Shown here in pieces: positions 5,908 through 12,452 of a stretch of 12,452 nucleotides of DNA. Location: contig JAHYZB010000032.1 of NCBI GenBank assembly GCA_019424645.1, forward strand, positions 1 through 12,452, given 5' to 3'. Source of the DNA: Oxalobacter formigenes. Lineage in GTDB: Bacteria; Pseudomonadota; Gammaproteobacteria; Burkholderiales; Burkholderiaceae_D. Within the stretch, counting starts at the first letter, position 1, and every line of letters begins with the position of its first letter. The position numbers and the translations under genes are program-made. The notes under the pieces are model-generated. The model worked only from the letters and a program-made list of their open reading frames with translations. It did not search any database and was not told the origin of the DNA.

Positions 5908-8790
5908 ATGAAACGTATGTTGTTTAACGCAACGCAGCAGGAAGAATTGCGCGTTGCGATCGTCGATGGGCAAAAACTCATCGATATCGATATCGAATCG
6001 AATTCCCGCGAACTGCACAAATCCAATATTTACAAGGCAGTCATCACCCGTATCGAACCCTCTCTCGAAGCCTGCTTCGTGAACTATGGAGAAGACCGTC
6101 ACGGTTTTCTGCCGTTCAAGGAAGTGGCCCGATCTTTATTCAAGGATGGCGTCGATATCAGAAGCGCCGCCATCAAGGACGCGATGACCGAAGGCCAGGA
6201 AATCATGGTTCAGGTCGAAAAGGAAGAACGCGGCAACAAGGGCGCAGCGCTCACCACCTTCGTTTCCCTGGCTGGCCGTTACCTCGTTCTGATGCCGAAC
6301 AATCCACGAGGAGGCGGTGTTTCCCGTCGCGTCGAAGGCGAAGAACGTCAGGAATTGCGCGAGGCGATGGACAAGCTGGAAGTACCGGCAGGCATGTCGA
6401 TTATTGCCCGTACCGCCGGTATTGGCCGTAGCACAGAAGAATTGCAGTGGGACTTGAATTACCTGCTGCAACTCTGGAATGCGATTGAAGGCGCTGGAAA
6501 TTCCGCTCCGGGCGCTTTCCTGATTTACCATGAATCGTCTCTCGTTATCCGCGCCATCCGCGATTATTTCCAGCCGGATATCGGTGAAATCCTGATCGAT
6601 ACCGACGAAATTTACGAACAGGCACGCCAGTTCATGAGTCATGTCATGCCCGACATGGTCAACCGTGTCAAACGTTATCGCGACGACGTGCCCCTGTTCT
6701 CCCGTTTCCAGATCGAACACCAGATCGAAACGGCTTATTCCCGTGTCGTCTCCCTCCCGTCTGGCGGTTCCATCGTCATCGACCATACCGAAGCATTGGT
6801 TGCCGTTGACGTCAACTCTGCCCGTTCCACCCGTGGGACCGATATCGAAACCACTGCATTCAATACCAACTGCGAAGCGGCAGAAGAAGTCGCCCGCCAG
6901 TTGCGCCTGCGCGACCTTGGCGGCCTGATTGTCATCGACTTCATCGATATGGAATCGGCGAAAAACCGTCGCGAAATCGAGAACCGCCTGAAAGATGCTC
7001 TGCATTACGACCGTGCCCGTGTCCAGATGGACAAGATCACCCGTTTCGGCCTGATGGAACTGTCGCGCCAGCGTTTGCGCCCTTCCCTGTCCGAAGGCAG
7101 TCATATCACCTGCCCTCGCTGTAACGGCACAGGTCATATCCGCGATACCGAATCATCCGCACTGCAGGTCTTGCGCATCATCGAGGAAGAATCGATGAAA
7201 GAAAGCTCTGCCGTCATCCATGTCCAGATTCCGGTCGATGTCGCTGCATTCCTGCTGAACGAAAAACGTGGCGAAATCCTGAAGGTCGAAAACCGCCACA
7301 AGGTTGAAATCGTCCTGATCCCGAACACCCATCTGGAAACGCCTCATTACAAGCTTGAACGCATCAAGCACGACGATCCGAGACTGGAAGAACCACAAGT
7401 CAGCTACAAACTGGCGGAACAGACCGAAGACGATATGAGCTTTGCCAAACGCCAGAAAGAACCGGTCAAACCGGTTCAGGAAGCGATGGTCAAGAACATT
7501 CCTGAAGGCATACCTGCCCCTGTCGTCGAACGCAAACCGGCAGAAGAAGAAAAAGGTTTCTTCAGCAAGCTGCTGGGTATGTTCGGCATCGGCAAGGAAG
7601 AAACGCTAGCCGAACCGGCTGAAAAACCGGCAAAAAACAATGCCAGGAAAGGCAGAAACAACGACCGCAATCGCAACCGCAACCGTAATCGCGGTGAACG
7701 TGAAGAGAAGGTTCGCACACCGGCAGCTCCGGCAACACCGGTTGCGGCAGCTCCGGAAGCGGATGACGCCGAAAACGCCAATGCCGCCCAGAAACGCGGC
7801 CGCCGCTCGAGAAACGGTGACAGAAACGACCGTCAGCGTGAAGACAGAAAACCTGTCAGAAATGAAGAAAATGCCAATTCGGCAGAAACAACGGCAACAG
7901 CCGTTGCCAAACCGGGCGCAAGGGCACTCGTTCCTGTTTCCGACGCGGAACAAGTCATCGCCGGCGAGACAGAAACCATCACTGAAAACGAAACGACTGA
8001 ACGCGTAGCGGGAGAAGAAGAAACCCGCCGTCGCCGCCGTCGTGGCGGACGTAACCGCAACCGTCGCGATCCGAATGCAGAAACAATGGAACAGACGGAT
8101 GAAACAGCATCGGCTGAAACCGTTGCTGAACCGGCAGCAGACATTGATGAAGGAGCAGAACAGTCTGAAGCAACTCCGTCAGGTGACGAAGCTCCTGCAC
8201 GTCGTGAAGGTCGCAGATCCCATCCCAGACGCCGTAATTCCACTCGTGGAGAAGCTGAAGCCTCAACTGAAATCGAAGCTGAAGTAAAAGAAGTTACGGC
8301 TGAAGACGCTGTCGTTATCAAAAACGATCCTGTTGAAGCTCCTGTCATGACGGAAGCCGACGTTACAGCGAAAACAGGGACGCCTGCTCCAGCCGTGACG
8401 GAAGCGGTTGTCGAACCCGCCGTCACCAAAGTCGAAACGGCGCAAACCGTACCGGCCGAAGCGATTTCCGAAACGACTGCCGCTGTGGAAACCGTTTCCG
8501 ATGGTACGACCACCGTCCGCTTTGTCGCTGAAAACGTGATCGAAGTCGAAACCGTGTCTGTTGAAACGATTGTTGTCGCCCCTTCCGCAGCCGATACTGC
8601 TGCCGAACTCGATCGCATTCTGGCTGAAGCGGGTCTGACGATGGCATCGACCGATCCTGAAAAACTTCAAAAGGTTCAGGAAAGCGTTCCGGCAGAAGCT
8701 GACGCTGTCAAGGCACCGGTACGCAGAAGAAGAAAAACAGTCGTTGTTGAGGAAGGACCACTGGTTCAGGTCGATACCCGCAAGGAATAA
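5908..8790 (+). CDS. rne: Ribonuclease E
   Basis: RNase E is the essential endoribonuclease that starts mRNA decay, processes rRNA and tRNA, and organises the degradosome at the inner membrane. The first 500 of 960 residues match the E. coli enzyme closely. They comprise MKRMLFNATQQEELRVA at the start, an S1 domain at about 36-120, the 5'-phosphate sensor and RNase H-like parts, the DNase I-like domain with Mg2+ ligands Asp301 (VAVDVNSAR) and Asp344 (VIDFIDM), and the Zn-link Cys402/Cys405 (TCPRCNGTG). The C-terminal half is disordered and low in complexity. It holds an amphipathic segment, GFFSKLLGMFGIG (550-562), probably the membrane anchor; arginine-rich RNA-binding patches at about 580-600, 628-652, 706-720 and 765-780; an acidic Thr/Glu/Ala/Val stretch at about 785-895; and two ordered-looking tail motifs at about 899-921 and 938-958. 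GGGGTG 8 bases upstream supports the start. Confidence 0.98.
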   Translation: MKRMLFNATQQEELRVAIVDGQKLIDIDIESNSRELHKSNIYKAVITRIEPSLEACFVNYGEDRHGFLPFKEVARSLFKDGVDIRSAAIKDAMTEGQEIMVQVEKEERGNKGAALTTFVSLAGRYLVLMPNNPRGGGVSRRVEGEERQELREAMDKLEVPAGMSIIARTAGIGRSTEELQWDLNYLLQLWNAIEGAGNSAPGAFLIYHESSLVIRAIRDYFQPDIGEILIDTDEIYEQARQFMSHVMPDMVNRVKRYRDDVPLFSRFQIEHQIETAYSRVVSLPSGGSIVIDHTEALVAVDVNSARSTRGTDIETTAFNTNCEAAEEVARQLRLRDLGGLIVIDFIDMESAKNRREIENRLKDALHYDRARVQMDKITRFGLMELSRQRLRPSLSEGSHITCPRCNGTGHIRDTESSALQVLRIIEEESMKESSAVIHVQIPVDVAAFLLNEKRGEILKVENRHKVEIVLIPNTHLETPHYKLERIKHDDPRLEEPQVSYKLAEQTEDDMSFAKRQKEPVKPVQEAMVKNIPEGIPAPVVERKPAEEEKGFFSKLLGMFGIGKEETLAEPAEKPAKNNARKGRNNDRNRNRNRNRGEREEKVRTPAAPATPVAAAPEADDAENANAAQKRGRRSRNGDRNDRQREDRKPVRNEENANSAETTATAVAKPGARALVPVSDAEQVIAGETETITENETTERVAGEEETRRRRRRGGRNRNRRDPNAETMEQTDETASAETVAEPAADIDEGAEQSEATPSGDEAPARREGRRSHPRRRNSTRGEAEASTEIEAEVKEVTAEDAVVIKNDPVEAPVMTEADVTAKTGTPAPAVTEAVVEPAVTKVETAQTVPAEAISETTAAVETVSDGTTTVRFVAENVIEVETVSVETIVVAPSAADTAAELDRILAEAGLTMASTDPEKLQKVQESVPAEADAVKAPVRRRRKTVVVEEGPLVQVDTRKE

Positions 8791-8811
8791 GAATCCGTTC
8801 CTGTTCCAGTC

Positions 8812-8846
8812 AACAGAAAACCGCGCCAAAGGCGCGGTTTTCTGTT
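8812..8846 (+). terminator. Very strong terminator of rne, probably bidirectional
   Basis: AACAGAAAACCGCGCC (8812-8827) pairs perfectly with GGCGCGGTTTTCTGTT (8831-8846) around an AAA loop: 16 pairs with a GC-rich top and an A/T base. Because the stem carries A4 on one side and T4 on the other, it is symmetrical and should stop transcription from both directions. It begins 21 bases after the rne stop. Confidence 0.92.
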
Positions 8847-9024
8847 TGATACCAATGACCGGGCGACGTATCAGCATTTTCCTGAACATCGACATAGGAA
8901 ACAGCTTTTACCAGCTCGATCAGAACATGTTGGACCATACCTGTATTGACCGCTCTTCAGGTTTTGCCGGAACATGACTTTCCAAAGGAACAGGGTATTC
9001 CCGATGCAGGGTTTCAGATCATAT

Positions 9025-9062
9025 AAAAAACCTCATGCCAGATGGGAGAAGTAATCCGGCAT
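9025..9062 (-). terminator. Rho-independent terminator of the pirin gene
   Basis: In the leftward RNA, AUGCCGGAU (9062-9054) pairs with AUCUGGCAU (9043-9035) with one G-U pair, and a T6 run (complement of 9025-9030) follows after GAGG. The wobble pair is an A-C mismatch on the other strand, so the structure favours leftward transcripts. It lies about 140 bases past the pirin stop, leaving a long 3' untranslated region. Confidence 0.7.
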
Positions 9063-9183
9063 AAGGAGAAAACGCTCAGGTGATTTTTCAACGACCCGGG
9101 ATTTCCGGATCATAGACGAGAGACATGACAAGCCGGTTATCGTACGTCAAAAGATCGAATCCTGATTTCGTATCGAAACATAC

Positions 9184-9201
9184 TGGCGTCTGTCGACGCC
9201 A
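9184..9201 (-). other. Hairpin directly after the pirin stop codon
   Basis: TGGCGTC (9184-9190) pairs with GACGCCA (9195-9201) around a 4-base loop, one base past the stop codon of the leftward pirin gene. No T-run follows, so it is not a classical terminator. It may protect the 3' end of the coding region from exonucleases or just reflect chance. Confidence 0.35.
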
Positions 9202-9202
9202 C

Positions 9203-9901
9203 TCATTTCAGGTCGAACAGCAGAAAATGCGTTTCCTTGCTGGCAACCAGCATCAGGCGGTCGACGTTTTCGATTGACGCACCGTCGCCGCCATAAATGG
9301 TTTTGTCATTATTGATCGAAAGCTCGCCCTCGATCATCTGTATCCAGACGCCACGGCCACGGGCCACATCATGATCGATCACGCCCCCCTCTTTCAGTTT
9401 GGCGGCATAAACATCAGCATCCTGATGGATGGCAATCGAATTGTAACGTGCCGTTTTGCTGGCGATCAGGACCATGTTGTCCGGTTCGATATCGGAAAAA
9501 GAAGCCTGTGCATATTCGGGACGGACATTCTGCTCGTCCGGCATGATCCAGATTTGCAGGAAATGGACAGGTTCATCCTTTGAACCGCAATATTCACTGT
9601 GCATGATGCCGGAACCGGCGCTGATGCGCTGCACTTCACCCGCCTGCATGATTTCATGGCTCCCCATGCTGTCCTTGTGTTCGAGTGCCCCGGAAATGAC
9701 GTAGGAAATGATTTCCATGTCATTGTGGGGATGCAGTCCGAAACCTTTCCCAACAGCAACACGGTCATCATTGATTACGCGCAGGGAGCGGAATCCCATA
9801 TAGCGCGGGTCGTAATAATCGGCGAAAGAAAACGTATGGTAGGACTGAAGCCATCCATGATCGGCATACCCCCTGTCCTGTGAATTTCTGACGGTAATCA
9901 T
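9203..9901 (-). CDS. Pirin family protein (YhhW-like, 232 aa)
   Basis: Pirins are double-domain cupin proteins; E. coli YhhW and human pirin show quercetin 2,3-dioxygenase activity in vitro. From the ATG at 9901 the protein is 232 aa, about the size of YhhW, and begins MITVRNSQDRGYADHGWL, a typical pirin start. The metal ligands fall at His57 and His59 (GLHPHNDMEI), His101 and Glu103 (SGIMHSEY), the same numbering as I recall for YhhW. The N-terminal cupin is complete. The C-terminal cupin (about 130-232) lacks the metal ligands, as usual. AAAGGA (9908-9913) six bases upstream fixes the start. The frame is open for 34 more codons to 10003, but that start has no ribosome binding site. The gene is divergent from moaA and has two adjacent dyads just upstream. 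The true substrate is unknown; a cytoplasmic redox- or stress-related role is usual for the family. Confidence 0.93.
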   Translation of the reverse strand: MITVRNSQDRGYADHGWLQSYHTFSFADYYDPRYMGFRSLRVINDDRVAVGKGFGLHPHNDMEIISYVISGALEHKDSMGSHEIMQAGEVQRISAGSGIMHSEYCGSKDEPVHFLQIWIMPDEQNVRPEYAQASFSDIEPDNMVLIASKTARYNSIAIHQDADVYAAKLKEGGVIDHDVARGRGVWIQMIEGELSINNDKTIYGGDGASIENVDRLMLVASKETHFLLFDLK

Positions 9902-10305
9902 ATTGAATCCTTTACAAAAATTGACCCCATCAATCAGGGTTTGATCTAAACCAGCCAAAAACTTTTCTGCGGTTTCAATGAATCCGGCTTGTTTTTCATT
10001 CATGTTAGGGATTTAAAAAAAACATGCACTTGAGTGATCGTAAAAAAGGGACATTAATCCGGGATGTTTTTTAAAAGAAAAACAGTTATCTGAAAATATT
10101 TCTTTCGGACAATCGCAATGCTCCTTCCTGTTGAACTGGAGCGGACATATGCCTGCCTTTCATTTTTCTCCCATTATCCACGTCGCCGGTTCATCATTTT
10201 TCCTGCTGAAAAGACCTCGTTTTTGATTTGTGGCCCCTTTTGTGAAACAATTTCGGGTTCATGATATCGTTACAGTCTCCTGTTTCCCTTTTTGACCATT
10301 TGTCG
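9902..10305. other. Divergent intergenic region between the pirin gene and moaA
   Basis: This 404-base gap contains two adjacent dyads near the pirin start (9920-9952), an A/T-rich tract at about 10013-10105, and a weak possible moaA promoter (TTGATT at 10223-10228, 17 bases, AACAAT at 10246-10251). I see no gene, no molybdenum-cofactor riboswitch-like fold I could defend, and no clear ModE-type site. Confidence 0.45.
9920..9952. promoter_or_regulatory. Two adjacent dyads upstream of the pirin gene
   Basis: ATTGA-N5-TCAAT (9920-9934) and GGTTT-N5-AAACC (9938-9952) are both 15-base dyads with 5-base centres. Those centres are 18 bases apart, and the nearer dyad begins 18 bases before the pirin start. 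Paired dyads at this spacing suggest an operator for a dimeric or tetrameric regulator. The regulator is not encoded in the window. Confidence 0.35.
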
Positions 10306-11418
10306 ATGACGTATCCCATCATTCCCATTCTGCAGCAGGGAAACCCTGTAAATGCCATCAGGCCAGCCATCGTGTTGCCCGGGACGGATTCGCCCGTACT
10401 GGACAGGCTGGGACGCCCCCTTAAGGACCTGCGCATTTCTGTCACGGATCGATGTAATTTCAGGTGTGTCTATTGCATGCCCAAACAGGTTTTCGGCAAG
10501 GATTTCAAATTCATTCCCCATTCAGACATGCTTTCCTTCGAGGAAATTACCCGGCTTGCCCGTCTTTTCGTCTCCCATGGTGTCGAAAAGATCCGGTTGA
10601 CTGGCGGAGAACCGCTTTTACGCAAGGATGTGGAACGCCTGATCGAACAGCTTGCCCAATTGAAAACAACTGAAGGGCACCCTGTCGATCTGACCCTGAC
10701 GACAAACGGTTCCATGCTGGCGAAAAAAGCCCAAACCCTTTTCGACGCCGGCCTGAAACGCATCACGGTATCGGTAGACGCGCTTGATGATACGATTTTC
10801 CGCCAGATGAATGACGTCGATTTTTCCGTCAGGGATGTTTTGCACGGCATCGACACGGCCCTTGCTATCGGGTTCGACCCTGTCAAGGTCAATACCGTCG
10901 TCAAGAAAGGCATGAACGAACATCAGGTTCTCCCGCTTGCCCGTCATTTCCGGAACTCGCCCGTCATTATCCGTTTCATCGAATACATGGACGTCGGTTC
11001 CTCAAACGATTGGGAAGAAATGGAAATCGTCCCTTCTGAAAAGCTGATACACCTGATCGACGCCGACATGCCCATCGAGCCGCTAGACCGACATTACGCC
11101 GGTGAAACCGCCGAACGCTGGCGCTATCGCGATGGCAGTGGTGAAATCGGCTTTATCGCCAGTGTCACCCATGCGTTTTGCAGCGACTGTACGCGCATCC
11201 GTCTGTCCACCGAAGGAAAACTGTACAAATGTCTTTTCGCAACCGATGGCTATGACGTACGGTTTATGCTCAGGGACGGCTGGTCGGATGAGGAAATTTC
11301 GACCGCGCTGGCACAGCACTGGCAGGAACGTGACAACCGCTATTCCGAACTGCGGGCGAGCAACGCCCTGCCTGCCGGTGACGGCAAAAAAATAGAAATG
11401 TCCTATATTGGAGGATAA
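10306..11418 (+). CDS. moaA: GTP 3',8-cyclase MoaA
   Basis: MoaA is the radical-SAM enzyme that turns GTP into 3',8-cyclo-7,8-dihydro-GTP, the first step of molybdenum cofactor synthesis. MoaC, not in this window, completes cyclic pyranopterin monophosphate. From the ATG at 10306 it is 370 aa. The radical-SAM [4Fe-4S] cluster is C50-x3-C54-x2-C57 in TDRCNFRCVYCMP. The SAM-binding GGEP is at 100-103. The second cluster is C292-x2-C295-x13-C309. The protein ends in the conserved Gly-Gly tail (SYIGG). I preferred 10306 to the ATG at 10261 because MTYPIIPI... matches the start I recall for Burkholderiales MoaA. Neither start has a clear Shine-Dalgarno, so translation may be weak or leaderless. 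It is the first gene of a moaA-mobA-moeA operon in the cytoplasm. Confidence 0.95.
   Translation: MTYPIIPILQQGNPVNAIRPAIVLPGTDSPVLDRLGRPLKDLRISVTDRCNFRCVYCMPKQVFGKDFKFIPHSDMLSFEEITRLARLFVSHGVEKIRLTGGEPLLRKDVERLIEQLAQLKTTEGHPVDLTLTTNGSMLAKKAQTLFDAGLKRITVSVDALDDTIFRQMNDVDFSVRDVLHGIDTALAIGFDPVKVNTVVKKGMNEHQVLPLARHFRNSPVIIRFIEYMDVGSSNDWEEMEIVPSEKLIHLIDADMPIEPLDRHYAGETAERWRYRDGSGEIGFIASVTHAFCSDCTRIRLSTEGKLYKCLFATDGYDVRFMLRDGWSDEEISTALAQHWQERDNRYSELRASNALPAGDGKKIEMSYIGG
11410..11415 (+). promoter_or_regulatory. mobA ribosome binding site inside the moaA Gly-Gly codons
   Basis: The last two moaA codons, GGA GGA, are at the same time a full Shine-Dalgarno 7 bases before the mobA TTG at 11423. The site decides the mobA start and ties mobA translation to ribosomes finishing moaA. 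Confidence 0.75.
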
Positions 11419-11422
11419 GCCC

Positions 11423-12079
11423 TTGACAAACCTGACAGGTCAGACTGATACCGTCACCACTTTGTACAAAGACCGGGTAACAGGTGTCGTTCTGGCCGGA
11501 GGCCGGGGCAGGCGCATGGGCATGGTGGACAAGGGCTTGCAACTCTTCGACGGCAAACCATTGGCAAAGCACGTCATCGACCGGGTTGCCCCGCAGGTTT
11601 CCAGACTCATCATCAACGCCAACCGTAACGGTGAAACCTACCGGTCTTTCGGTTATCCGGTTTTCACGGATGATCCACTTGATTATTCCGGCCCGCTTGC
11701 CGGTTTCCTGACCGGACTGCGCCACTGCGAAACGCCATATCTGGTTACCGTGCCGTGTGATACCCCTTTCCTTCCCAATGAACTGGTCGAGAAACTGGCT
11801 GGTGTACTGGAAAAGGAGCAGGCCGATCTGGCGCTTGCCTGTGTCCGGTCTGGCGACGTATGCCGCGTCCAGCCGGTTTTCGCGCTGATGAAAAAATCGC
11901 TCAGGCCACATCTTGAATCTTTTCTGGAAAACGGCGGTCGAAAAATCGACGGCTGGACTTCAACATTGAAGACCGTTGAAGTATGCTTTGACGATATGCA
12001 CGCGTTTGAAAACATCAATACGCCCGACGATCTGGAAAAATTCCAGCACGCTGTACCCCAACCGGAAAAACGCTCATGA
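11423..12079 (+). CDS. mobA: Molybdenum cofactor guanylyltransferase MobA
   Basis: MobA transfers GMP from GTP to molybdopterin-bound molybdenum, making the guanine dinucleotide form used by DMSO-reductase-family enzymes such as nitrate reductases and formate dehydrogenases. From the TTG at 11423 the protein is 218 aa. It shows the nucleotidyltransferase P-loop-like LAGGRGRRMG (24-33), Lys37 in DKG, NANR (65-68), GPLAG (90-94) and PCDTPFLP (111-118), with Asp113 the expected Mg2+ ligand. NINTPDDL near the end is a usual MobA feature. The TTG start has GGAGGA seven bases upstream; an earlier TTG at 11408 would lie inside moaA and lacks such a site. The gene starts 4 bases after the moaA stop and overlaps moeA by 4 bases (ATGA), so translational coupling along the operon is likely. 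Confidence 0.95.
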   Translation: MTNLTGQTDTVTTLYKDRVTGVVLAGGRGRRMGMVDKGLQLFDGKPLAKHVIDRVAPQVSRLIINANRNGETYRSFGYPVFTDDPLDYSGPLAGFLTGLRHCETPYLVTVPCDTPFLPNELVEKLAGVLEKEQADLALACVRSGDVCRVQPVFALMKKSLRPHLESFLENGGRKIDGWTSTLKTVEVCFDDMHAFENINTPDDLEKFQHAVPQPEKRS

Positions 12080-12452
12080 CCCAACAAGTTTCTGTCCTTG
12101 ATGAACTGACTCGCGGCCTGCCTTCCTATAATCCCGATTCCCTGTCGGTCAAACTGGCTCACGACCTCATCCACAGTTTCGTGTCCCCTGTCGGCGCCAT
12201 CGAGCGGGTTGTCCTGAAAAACAGTCTCGGGCGCGTGTTGGCCGAAGATATTGTCTCGTCCTTTTCCGTGCCCGCCTTCGACAACTCGGCGATGGACGGG
12301 TATGCCTTTTCCTGCAAAAACCTTGACCTGACCCAGCCTTTGACCCTGAAAGTGGCCGGATATGCCTATGCGGGACATCCCTATACCACCCGTGTCGGCT
12401 TCGGTGAATGCGTCCGGATCATGACTGGAGCGATGATTCCTAAAGGCTGCGA
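12076..12452 (+). CDS. moeA: Molybdopterin molybdenumtransferase MoeA (partial, N-terminus)
   Basis: MoeA inserts molybdate into adenylylated molybdopterin, the metal-insertion step before MobA acts. The window contains the first 125 residues of a protein usually near 400 aa; the frame is open to the edge. The conserved PAFDNSAMDGYAF (66-78) and GECVRIMTGAMIPKGC (110-125) identify the family. The N-terminal part up to about residue 40 is a helical lead-in, slightly longer than in E. coli MoeA. The ATG at 12076 overlaps the mobA TGA in an ATGA junction, typical for translational coupling, and GGAAA about 10 bases upstream serves as a weak ribosome binding site. The rest of the gene and any further operon members lie beyond the window. 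Confidence 0.95.
   Translation, partial: MTQQVSVLDELTRGLPSYNPDSLSVKLAHDLIHSFVSPVGAIERVVLKNSLGRVLAEDIVSSFSVPAFDNSAMDGYAFSCKNLDLTQPLTLKVAGYAYAGHPYTTRVGFGECVRIMTGAMIPKGC

Larger units (their letters stand above)
8791..9202. other. Convergent intergenic region between rne and the pirin gene
   Basis: This 412-base gap holds the strong rne terminator (8812-8846) and the leftward pirin terminator (9025-9062), plus a 7-pair hairpin directly after the pirin stop (9184-9201). Only very short open frames occur and none has a convincing ribosome binding site. I see nothing else. Confidence 0.6.

Noticed and set aside
6136..7137. Long leftward open frame (333 codons) antisense to the rne catalytic half
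   Set aside because: The rne frame is unmistakably coding here, and the antisense frame is a mirror of its codon pattern with no known motifs.
7660..7700. Tandem short repeat (Asn-Arg codons) resembling a microsatellite or array
   Set aside because: It is an in-frame low-complexity patch of the RNase E scaffold, not a CRISPR or mobile repeat.
7833..8618. Long leftward Ser/Val/Ala-rich open frame antisense to the rne tail
   Set aside because: It is the reverse reading of the repetitive Glu/Thr/Ala-rich scaffold. Such frames arise from GAA and GCN codon bias; no ribosome binding site or conserved motif was seen.
8810..8938. Leftward 42-codon frame between rne and the pirin gene
   Set aside because: Its second half reads through the rne terminator stem and it lacks a ribosome binding site.

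Overview
The window looks like a chromosomal housekeeping segment of a betaproteobacterium of the order Burkholderiales, probably an Oxalobacter-like member of the Oxalobacteraceae. The evidence is the gene order (sppA, a HAD phosphatase, rluC, divergent rne, then moaA-mobA-moeA), the RNase E sequence with its PLVQVDTR tail, and a moderate G+C content near 50% by eye. The species call is an inference from memory of gene order. No search was run.

Layout: 1-129 holds the N-terminus of a membrane protein, perhaps a bile acid:Na+ symporter-type transporter, on the minus strand. Then come two minus-strand genes for small exported proteins of unknown function (1163-1630, then 430-1134), which form a likely operon. 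Next is sppA (1779-2726, minus) with a Rho-independent terminator at 1721-1766. A small cupin gene (3125-3460, plus) converges on a HAD phosphatase gene (3570-4229, minus), which follows rluC (4338-5357, minus). rluC and rne (5908-8790, plus) are divergent across a 550-base region rich in dyads and hairpins. rne ends at a very strong hairpin terminator (8812-8846). A pirin gene (9203-9901, minus) converges on it and has its own terminator. The molybdenum cofactor operon moaA (10306-11418), mobA (11423-12079) and moeA (12076 to the window edge) closes the window on the plus strand.

Functionally, rne and rluC both act on RNA: RNase E performs mRNA turnover and rRNA/tRNA processing, and RluC makes 23S rRNA pseudouridines. 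The three mo genes cover three separate steps of molybdenum cofactor assembly: the first step on GTP, metal insertion, and guanylylation. They are packed tightly enough for translational coupling. SppA degrades peptides at the membrane. The two cupin-fold proteins (small cupin and pirin) and the two exported proteins are the accessory part.

I found no mobile element, CRISPR array, tRNA or rRNA, and no clear sign of a wholly new system. The points most worth a second look are the structured rne leader, the unexplained exported pair, the inverted repeats upstream of the transporter, pirin and rluC genes, and the divergent C-terminal scaffold of RNase E.
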